5,084 bases of DNA, taken from Bacteroidota bacterium (GTDB lineage: Bacteria > Bacteroidota > Bacteroidia > Chitinophagales > LD1). A program made the translations under genes and the position numbers. Below, piece by piece: positions 1 through 4,570 of this stretch (position 1 is the stretch's first letter; each line of letters starts with the position of its first letter). The stretch lies in the NCBI GenBank assembly GCA_018267435.1, contig JAFDYM010000330.1, forward strand, positions 1-5,084, read 5' to 3'. A model generated the notes under the pieces. That model made no database searches, was not told the DNA's origin, and saw only the letters and a program-made list of their open reading frames with translations.

Positions 1-54
1 AGGGGCCGCGGTGGCCTTGGCGATATATTTTGCCGATATTTGTTCGCTATTCAT
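1..54 (-). CDS. Possible 5' end of a divergent gene, product unknown (partial)
   Basis: Read on the minus strand from an ATG at 54, the sequence stays open to the left edge for 18 codons: MNSEQISAKYIAKATAAP. The peptide resembles the start of an amphipathic helix, and its codons (ATA, AGC, TCG, GCC) match the usage of the neighbouring genes. The start lies 79 bases from the rpmI start in a divergent arrangement, which would fit two back-to-back genes. I see no clear TAnnTTTG promoter on the minus strand upstream of it, and 18 codons are too few to name a family. Alternatively this could be plain intergenic DNA, or the tail of a + strand gene: frame 2 reads a short hydrophobic stretch to a stop at about 58-60. 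Confidence 0.35.
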   Translation of the reverse strand, partial: MNSEQISAKYIAKATAAP

Positions 55-77
55 TTTATAAGAAAGTGAACACTTAT

Positions 78-107
78 TTTGGATTTTGGATAACTTGGCT
101 ATATTTG
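78..107 (+). promoter_or_regulatory. Bacteroidota-type promoter of rpmI-rplT
   Basis: An exact TAnnTTTG -7 element (TATATTTG, 100-107) is preceded 18 bases upstream by TTTG (78-81), which fits the -33 TTG element and the 17-23 base spacing known for Bacteroidota primary sigma factor promoters. Transcription would begin around 112-116, leaving a leader of about 20 A/T-rich bases before the rpmI ATG at 134. Such a short leader leaves no room for the long L20-binding leader or pseudoknot that regulates this operon in some other bacteria. Confidence 0.75.
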
Positions 108-133
108 CACTCCCAAAATTTTTAAATAAAGTT

Positions 134-331
134 ATGCCAAAGCAAAAAACAAATTCCGGTGCTAAGAAGAGGTTCAAGGTAACTGGATCAGGTAAAATAA
201 AGCGCGCTAAAGCTTACAAGCGCCACCTGCTGGGTTCAAAAACTAAGAAGAGAAAAGCTGAACTAGGTAAATCTGCCGTTGTGTTCAAGGGCGATGAGTA
301 CCGCGTAAAGCTAATGCTTGGTATGGCCTAA
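134..331 (+). CDS. rpmI: 50S ribosomal protein L35
   Basis: This is the small, very basic large-subunit protein L35. The 65-residue product has the normal family length and the family's N-terminal pattern MPKxKTxSGAKKRFKVTGSGKIKR, followed by a Lys/Arg-rich middle (KAYKRHLL, SKTKKRK) that binds 23S rRNA. The start was placed at the ATG at 134. An in-frame ATG at 86 would add 16 hydrophobic residues foreign to L35 and lies inside the promoter, upstream of the predicted transcription start. The gene is first in a two-gene operon with rplT, 46 bases downstream. In many bacteria infC precedes rpmI, but here a promoter and a possible divergent gene occupy that place, so infC is probably elsewhere in the genome (inference). 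Confidence 0.97.
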   Translation: MPKQKTNSGAKKRFKVTGSGKIKRAKAYKRHLLGSKTKKRKAELGKSAVVFKGDEYRVKLMLGMA

Positions 332-377
332 TCAATTATTACCCAGAAATTTGTAAACAAGAAAAAATTAAAGAGAA

Positions 378-722
378 ATGCCACGTTCAGTCAATTCAGT
401 AGCATCAAGGGCGAGAAGGAAAAAGGTGTTGAAGCAATCGAAAGGTTACTTCTTGAGCCGTTCAAATGTATATACCGTAGCAAAAAATGCTGTTGAAAAA
501 GCAGGTCTTTATGCTTACGTAGGTCGTAAATTAAAGAAAAGGGATTACCGCAGCCTGTGGATAACCCGTATAAATGCAGCAGTTCGCGAAGAAGGCTTGA
601 CTTATTCAGTTTTTATTTCGAAATTAGCTGCAGCGAACATCGATATCAACCGTAAGGTTCTTGCCGATTTAGCGCTTAACAACCCAGCTGCCTTCAAAGC
701 AGTAGTTGCTAAAGTAAAATAG
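378..722 (+). CDS. rplT: 50S ribosomal protein L20
   Basis: L20 is an early-assembly 50S protein that binds 23S rRNA. In some bacteria it also represses its own operon. The 114-residue product has the usual length and clear family signatures: MPRSVNSVASRARRKKVLKQ at the N-terminus (the long basic extension that threads into the rRNA), then KGYFLSRSN, YVGRKLKKRDYRSLWITRINAA, and the globular C-terminal part with DINRKVLADLA. The conserved RxLWITRINAA core leaves no doubt. The start is preceded by an A-rich stretch (AAAAAATTAAAGAGAA) rather than a Shine-Dalgarno sequence, as expected for Bacteroidota. The gene is co-transcribed with rpmI and followed by a hairpin terminator at 766-796. I see no obvious L20-binding structure in the 46-base rpmI-rplT gap. 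Confidence 0.98.
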   Translation: MPRSVNSVASRARRKKVLKQSKGYFLSRSNVYTVAKNAVEKAGLYAYVGRKLKKRDYRSLWITRINAAVREEGLTYSVFISKLAAANIDINRKVLADLALNNPAAFKAVVAKVK

Positions 723-730
723 ATAGTACT

Positions 731-746
731 CACTAAAGACTTAGTG
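731..746 (+). other. Small hairpin after rplT
   Basis: This is a perfect 6-bp inverted repeat, CACTAA and TTAGTG, with loop AGAC, followed by TTTT (747-750). It starts eight bases after the rplT stop and precedes the stronger terminator hairpin by about 20 bases. The stem is A/T-rich and weak. It may assist termination, protect the 3' end, or be incidental. Confidence 0.35.
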
Positions 747-765
747 TTTTCATAGGTTCAAAGTT

Positions 766-796
766 GGCCATCCGCAAGGGTGGCCTTCTTTATTTT
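766..796 (+). terminator. Rho-independent terminator of rpmI-rplT
   Basis: An 8-bp stem pairs GGCCATCC (766-773) with GGGTGGCC (778-785), with one T-G wobble. It is capped by a GCAA tetraloop of the stable GNRA class and followed by the T-rich run TTCTTTATTTT (786-796). Its position, 43 bases after the rplT stop, fits an operon terminator. Confidence 0.85.
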
Positions 797-803
797 GTGG
801 AAT

Positions 804-830
804 GACCATTGCCGATAGACCATTGACCAT
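804..830. repeat. GACCAT(TG) short tandem repeat
   Basis: GACCATTG occurs at 804-811 and 818-825, and a third overlapping GACCAT lies at 825-830, so the copies are spaced 14 and 7 bases apart. The middle register (CCGATA) looks like a decayed unit. This is a heptamer-type degenerate repeat. I associate similar GACCATTGAC-type strings with intergenic DNA of Bacteroidota, but that is from memory and was not checked. Confidence 0.6.
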
Positions 831-855
831 AGAAAAAAACCGATTTAATCAGTAA

Positions 856-888
856 GGGCACAAAGGTTTTTCAAGAAGGGCACGAAAG
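856..888. repeat. GGGCAC-AAAG repeat pair
   Basis: GGGCACAAAGG (856-866) and GGGCACGAAAG (878-888) are near-identical 11-base units 22 bases apart. The same core, GGCACAAAG, reappears in the inverted repeat at 3361-3497, so these belong to one dispersed repeat family present in both larger intergenic gaps. Confidence 0.55.
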
Positions 889-908
889 ATAAATACAAGT
901 TGTTTTAA

Positions 909-935
909 CACGGAGGAACAGCCGAGGGCATGGAG
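909..935. repeat. Left arm of CTCCRTG/CTCGGCT inverted repeat
   Basis: The left arm reads CACGGAGG-AAC-AGCCGAG-GG-CATGGAG. Its reverse complement (CTCCATG, CTCGGCT, CCTCCGTG in order) matches the right arm at 1237-1262, apart from exchange of the CTCCATG and CTCCGTG variants at the two ends, different 2-base spacers and a one-base gap. About 300 bases separate the arms. The arms could be the ends of a decayed non-autonomous element, or two independent insertions of one dispersed repeat in opposite orientation. Confidence 0.6.
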
Positions 936-998
936 AAAACAAACGCCTTCTGCTTTAGCTCTGTCATTGACTTGAGGAGCTTTTTCTTTTGTCAACTA

Positions 999-1029
999 GA
1001 AGTACCACATACTGAAGATGTGGCACTTC
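999..1029. repeat. Palindromic hairpin unit
   Basis: GAAGT-A-CCACAT (999-1010) pairs with ATGTGG-C-ACTTC (1018-1029) around a 7-base loop, ACTGAAG. Eleven of 12 positions pair, with a single A-C mismatch. No T-run follows on either strand, so it does not look like a terminator. It resembles a REP-like palindromic unit, and it lies between the two CTCCRTG arms. Confidence 0.6.
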
Positions 1030-1173
1030 AGGAATACACCCGCAGTTTGCCCAATAAATACTAACCTACTTATAATCATACTCGCAATATGTCTACAGGA
1101 TGTACGCACGCTGTGCGAAGCAGGCTGAGGTGACGGCAAACTTCCCGCGCCAAAAAAATACCTCATCCCCTTG

Positions 1174-1198
1174 CCCCTTCTCCACTATGGAGAAGGGG
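1174..1198. repeat. CCCCTTCTCC palindrome
   Basis: This is a perfect 10-bp inverted repeat, CCCCTTCTCC (1174-1183) and GGAGAAGGGG (1189-1198), with loop ACTAT. It is preceded by CCTCATCCCCTTG (1161-1173). The strong stem is not directly followed by a T-run on the + strand. On the minus strand a run of seven T lies some 13-15 bases beyond the stem, too far for a canonical terminator. It resembles the pyrimidine-rich palindromes dispersed in many bacterial genomes (established generally, not checked here). Confidence 0.65.
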
Positions 1199-1236
1199 AA
1201 CAAAACGGTCATTACCCACATATAACTTTTGTATTC

Positions 1237-1262
1237 CTCCGTGTTCTCGGCTTTCCTCCATG
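1237..1262. repeat. Right arm of CTCCRTG/CTCGGCT inverted repeat
   Basis: The right arm reads CTCCGTG-TT-CTCGGCT-TT-CCTCCATG and is inverted relative to the arm at 909-935. The CTCGGCT core is identical in both arms. Confidence 0.6.
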
Positions 1263-1319
1263 TTTAATAATTGCATTCTGCATTTCATCTGTTAATCTGT
1301 GGCATACTCCAGCAAAACC

Positions 1320-1339
1320 AATTGTCATGGAATTGTCAT
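1320..1339. repeat. Direct repeat AATTGTCAT x2
   Basis: AATTGTCAT occurs at 1320-1328 and again at 1331-1339, a period of 11 bases or about one helical turn. The pair lies about 100 bases upstream of the ABC exporter start. The spacing would suit two protein contacts on one face of the helix, but it may be coincidental. No regulator is evident nearby. Confidence 0.4.
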
Positions 1340-1438
1340 AAACAATATAGCGGTGGGCATTACGACATTACAAGGTATATTCGCAGCGCTTAAATAACCC
1401 TTAAGCAAGCGGTTTTCACTAACATTGCAGCACACAAT

Positions 1439-3352
1439 ATGCCCGAGGACAACGAAGCACCTAAAAAACGTTTACCCAGCCGACAACAGATAGTAGATGC
1501 CCTGCGCATTTACCGCTTTATGCTACCTTACAAGTGGCACTTTATAGTAGGTATGGTATGCTTGGTAATATCTACTGCCGTAGTATCGGTAATACCTAGC
1601 GGCTTTGGCAAACTGGTAGATGCCGGCTTGCCTGCCAAGGAAGCCATAGAGCAGATAACTGCAACTATAAAAAAAGATATACCTGCCGATGCCAAGGTGG
1701 TAGAAATACAACAGGAAATAGCGCAGCTAAATGCACAAATAGACCCTGCCAAACTAAAGCACATAGGTATATTGCTAGGCGTGGTATTGCTGATACAGGC
1801 AGTGCTATCGTTCTTCCGCATTTACTTGTTTGAATACGTAAGCCAAAATGCCATGGCCGCTATTCGCAGTCAGCTATACGAGCGTATTATTACTTTACCG
1901 ATACACTTTTTTGAGAACAACCGTGTAGGCAATCTTACCTCGCGCATATCCGCCGATGTATCGCAACTGCAAGATGCCCTATCGAACCAATTGGCATTCT
2001 TTGTAAGGCAATTGGTATTGCCCATAGCTTGTATACCCTTATTGCTTATCATATCGTGGAAATTGGCTTTGATAATAGTGGCTACGCTACCCGTATTGGT
2101 AATAGTAGCTGTACTGTTTGGCAGGTTTATACGCAGCATGAGCCGCAAAGCACAAGATGAATTGGCAGCCTCGAACGTAATAGTGGAAGAAACTTTCCAA
2201 TCGATAGACGTAGTAAAGGCATTTACCAACGAGGCCTACGAAACTCGCCGCTATGGCTTGATAAACCGCGCCGTAGCAGGTATAGGCTTAGATGCTGCTA
2301 AATACCGCGCTGCCTTTGTATCGTTCATTATATTGGTAATGTTCGGTGCCATAGTGCTATTGGTATATGCCGGCATGAACGAGGTAGCCATACACGAAGT
2401 ATCGACGGCACATGGTGGCAACGATGGCATAAGCATGGGCGAGTTGATACAGTTTTTCCTGCTTACCTTGTTTGTGGGTAGTTCATTAGCTGGCCTAAGC
2501 GAAAGCTATGCCGTGCTGCAAAAAACGATAGGAGCATCGGAGCGCATAAACGAGATATTAGGCGAGACCAGCGAAACCAATGTAGCTGATGAAAACCTAC
2601 ACGAGCCTATCCATGGTAATGTTGAGTTTAAGGATATAAATTTTGCCTACCCATCGCGCAAGGATATACAGTTATTCCAAGGCTTATCTTTTGATGTAAA
2701 GGCTGGGCAAAAAATAGCTTTGGTGGGCCCGAGTGGTTCGGGTAAGTCTACCATTGTAAAACTATTGAGCGGTCTATACCCTTTCGAGAGCGGCAGCATA
2801 CAGATAGACGGCAAGGATATACGCAACTACAACATTACGGCGCTGCGCAAAAACTTCGGCAGCGTACCGCAGGATACCATACTATTTGGTGGCACCATAA
2901 AGGAGAACATAGCCTACGGCAAGCATAACGCTACCGACGCTGAAATATGGGAAGCCGCACGCAAGGCGAATGCGCTTGACTTCATCAATACATTTCCCGA
3001 AAAGCTTGATACGGTAGTGGGCGAGCGCGGCGTAAAGCTATCGGGCGGGCAAAAACAGCGTATAGCTATAGCCCGCGCCATACTGCGCGACCCTAAGATA
3101 TTGATACTGGATGAAGCGACATCTGCCCTTGATAGCGAGAGCGAAAAACTGGTGAAGGATGCGCTGAATGAATTGATGAAGAACCGTACCACCTTCATCA
3201 TTGCACACCGCCTATCTACCATCCGCGAAGCGGACGTAATACTGGTGATAAACAAGGGCAAAATAGTAGAGCAAGGCACGCACGCCGACTTATCTAAATT
3301 GGATAACGGCCTTTACAGCAACTTGCTGAAGTTGCAGTACGAGGTGGAGTAA
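1439..3352 (+). CDS. ABC exporter half-transporter (permease-ATPase fusion, MsbA-like)
   Basis: This inner-membrane exporter probably works as a homodimer, using ATP to move or flip a lipophilic substrate. The 637 residues hold six predicted membrane helices (about 34-53, 109-131, 188-206, 208-228, 291-311, 335-356) and then a nucleotide-binding domain from about 395. All ATPase motifs are intact: A-loop Tyr404, Walker A GPSGSGKST (430-438), Q-loop Gln478, signature LSGGQ (534-538), Walker B ILILDE (554-559, catalytic Glu559) and H-loop His590. A bare MsbA-type protein is about 580 residues. The extra length lies mainly in a hydrophilic, helix-prone stretch between helices 1 and 2 (about 64-107) and a Gly/Asn/Asp loop between helices 5 and 6 (about 312-333). 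The start at 1439 is the only ATG after the in-frame stop at 1391. The substrate cannot be read from sequence: lipid A precursor, other lipid, peptide or drug are all possible. No partner gene lies beside it. Confidence 0.95.
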   Translation: MPEDNEAPKKRLPSRQQIVDALRIYRFMLPYKWHFIVGMVCLVISTAVVSVIPSGFGKLVDAGLPAKEAIEQITATIKKDIPADAKVVEIQQEIAQLNAQIDPAKLKHIGILLGVVLLIQAVLSFFRIYLFEYVSQNAMAAIRSQLYERIITLPIHFFENNRVGNLTSRISADVSQLQDALSNQLAFFVRQLVLPIACIPLLLIISWKLALIIVATLPVLVIVAVLFGRFIRSMSRKAQDELAASNVIVEETFQSIDVVKAFTNEAYETRRYGLINRAVAGIGLDAAKYRAAFVSFIILVMFGAIVLLVYAGMNEVAIHEVSTAHGGNDGISMGELIQFFLLTLFVGSSLAGLSESYAVLQKTIGASERINEILGETSETNVADENLHEPIHGNVEFKDINFAYPSRKDIQLFQGLSFDVKAGQKIALVGPSGSGKSTIVKLLSGLYPFESGSIQIDGKDIRNYNITALRKNFGSVPQDTILFGGTIKENIAYGKHNATDAEIWEAARKANALDFINTFPEKLDTVVGERGVKLSGGQKQRIAIARAILRDPKILILDEATSALDSESEKLVKDALNELMKNRTTFIIAHRLSTIREADVILVINKGKIVEQGTHADLSKLDNGLYSNLLKLQYEVE

Positions 3353-3360
3353 TTTTTCCG

Positions 3361-3497
3361 CCACGAGGTCGCGAAGGCACAAAGAAGGATGTAAGAGAGT
3401 GCGCTTGTAAGTCATTTTACAAAAAGGAGATACGTTTTAAGTATTTCTTCTTAACCCTTTTTATTCATTTTACTTCGTGTCTTTGTGCCTTTGTGGC
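3361..3497. repeat. CACAAAGG-type inverted repeat filling the intergenic gap
   Basis: A perfect 12-base inverted repeat, AAGGCACAAAGA (3374-3385) and TCTTTGTGCCTT (3480-3491), is separated by 94 bases. The outer flanks also match imperfectly: GCCACGAGGTCGCG on the left corresponds to GCCACA on the complement of the right, with an 8-base length difference equal to roughly one extra unit. Inside, TTGTAA-GTCATT-TTACAA (3405-3422) is a further small hairpin. The core is shared with the units at 856-888. It looks like a small palindromic dispersed element, not a gene. Confidence 0.65.
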
Positions 3498-3499
3498 TA

Positions 3500-3507
3500 T
3501 AAATTTG
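3500..3507 (+). promoter_or_regulatory. Promoter -7 element of the epimerase-CBS/aroF operon
   Basis: TAAATTTG matches the Bacteroidota -7 consensus TAnnTTTG exactly and lies 49 bases before the ATG at 3557. The -33 element is less clear. TTTG at 3482-3485 gives a 14-base spacer, shorter than usual, while TTCG at 3474-3477 gives 22. Both candidates lie inside the right arm of the inverted repeat, so the repeat may supply part of the promoter. Confidence 0.55.
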
Positions 3508-3556
3508 CAAACGCTTTGCGGCTCGTAAATTCTTTGCAACTTAGCGGCGCATACGC

Positions 3557-4570
3557 ATGAAAATATCTGCTTCCATATACAGTAATAGCAAGGAGAAGAG
3601 CCTAGAGCAACTGGTGCGCGAACTGGATGCACACAACATAGATATGTTGCATATAGATTGCGTGGATAGCCCGAAGGTATTCGACGACATTCGCGCCATT
3701 AAACAGTTTTCTACCACACCTATCGACCTGCATATTATATCATCTAACCCTGAGCAATACATACCGTTTGTAGAGGAACTGGGCGTAGAGTATGTATGCT
3801 TTCAGTACGAGAACCTTAGCAGCATACCTGCGGTACCGCAGAACAGCATAACGCAGTATGGCTTGGCTATAACTTCTAACACCAGCATAGATGTATTTGA
3901 GCAGGTGAAGGATAGCTACAGCTTTGTAATGATAATGACCACCGTGCCGGGCATGACGGGCGGCGTGTTCAGCAAGGATAGTTTGCAGAAGATAATTGAG
4001 TTTAAGCACCGCTACCCAAAGACGCAGATAGAGGTGGACGGCGGCGTGAATGACCAGATAGCTTTTATACTTCGCCTATTGGGCGTTAACGCTGTGGTAT
4101 CGGGTAGTTACTTGCTGAACCATGAATCGTTGGGTGCGGGTATGCTAAGCCTACACAAGGCACCGAACAGTGCCGCGAAGCACGTATTTAGCGTGGGCGA
4201 CTTTACTACGCCGCTACAGCACTTGCCTATCATCAGTAATGGCGACACCAGTTTTAAAAACATACTGCAGCAAATAGAAAAAGGCGGTCAGGGCTTTGTA
4301 ATGTTTACCGATGCCGATGGCAAGTTGACAGGTATAGTAAGCAATGCCGATGTACGCAAAGGCTTGGTAAAACACATCGATAATTTGGATGGGGTGAAAG
4401 GTGAAGATTTGATAAACACCACGCCCGTACATATACATGATACTGCCAGTGTAGCCGACATGGCAAAACTGCTGAACAACCTGAATTTTATTGTGCTATT
4501 TTTGCCCGTAGTTGATAGTAATAACGTATTAAAAGGAGCTGTACTGCTCAACAGTTTAACCCGCATATAA
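3557..4570 (+). CDS. Ribulose-phosphate 3-epimerase-like barrel fused to a CBS-domain pair
   Basis: The first 200 or so of 337 residues form a divergent ribulose-phosphate 3-epimerase-type TIM barrel. Visible markers are LHIDCVD (31-37), IDLHIIS (56-62), VPGMTGG (130-136), IEVDGGV (158-164) and SGSYLL (182-187). By alignment to the family, the four metal ligands survive as His32, Asp34, His59 and Asp161. The two Asp are also the acid/base pair that moves a proton at C3 of ribulose 5-phosphate to give xylulose 5-phosphate. The usual loop after HxDxMD (xHFVPNxxxG) is missing about eight residues, so activity or substrate may be altered. Residues about 220-337 form two CBS motifs, with FTDADGKLTGIVSNADVRKG and LPVVDSNNVLKGAVLLNSL as the strongest parts, resembling those of KpsF/KdsD sugar isomerases. 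CBS pairs usually bind adenine nucleotides. Stop and downstream ATG overlap by one base (TAATG), implying coupling to aroF. A standalone rpe elsewhere is likely (inference). Confidence 0.85.
   Translation: MKISASIYSNSKEKSLEQLVRELDAHNIDMLHIDCVDSPKVFDDIRAIKQFSTTPIDLHIISSNPEQYIPFVEELGVEYVCFQYENLSSIPAVPQNSITQYGLAITSNTSIDVFEQVKDSYSFVMIMTTVPGMTGGVFSKDSLQKIIEFKHRYPKTQIEVDGGVNDQIAFILRLLGVNAVVSGSYLLNHESLGAGMLSLHKAPNSAAKHVFSVGDFTTPLQHLPIISNGDTSFKNILQQIEKGGQGFVMFTDADGKLTGIVSNADVRKGLVKHIDNLDGVKGEDLINTTPVHIHDTASVADMAKLLNNLNFIVLFLPVVDSNNVLKGAVLLNSLTRI

Larger units (their letters stand above)
797..1438. other. Gene-free repeat-rich intergenic region
   Basis: These roughly 640 bases hold no convincing gene in any frame, nor any tRNA that I can fold by eye. 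They contain at least five kinds of short repeat or palindrome, listed as separate features: GACCAT repeats, GGGCAC-AAAG units, a CTCCRTG/CTCGGCT inverted pair, a GAAGT-ACTTC hairpin and a CCCCTTCTCC palindrome. There is also a 9-base direct repeat near the exporter gene. A minor 5-bp palindrome, CGCAC-GCT-GTGCG, sits at 1105-1117. The region looks like an accumulation site for small dispersed repeats between two transcription units. Confidence 0.7.

Noticed and set aside
86..133. Possible N-terminal extension of L35 from the ATG at 86
   Set aside because: It adds hydrophobic residues never seen in L35 and overlaps the TATATTTG promoter element, so it would lie upstream of the transcription start.
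957..990. AGCTC...GAGCT followed by TTTTTCTTTT as a second terminator
   Set aside because: The stem is only 5 bp with a 15-base loop and no transcription unit ends there.
1376..1383. TATATTCG as the -7 promoter element of the ABC exporter gene
   Set aside because: It matches TAnnTTTG at only seven of eight positions and has no TTG at the right distance upstream. Too weak to list as a feature.
797..1438. CRISPR array or degraded gene in the long gap
   Set aside because: The repeats are short, irregularly spaced and of several unrelated types, with no regular repeat-spacer pattern. No frame gives a recognisable protein fragment.
1523..3279. Several open minus-strand frames under the ABC exporter gene
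   Set aside because: They are antisense shadows of a strongly conserved coding frame with low-complexity, Ser/Tyr-rich translations and no recognisable domain.
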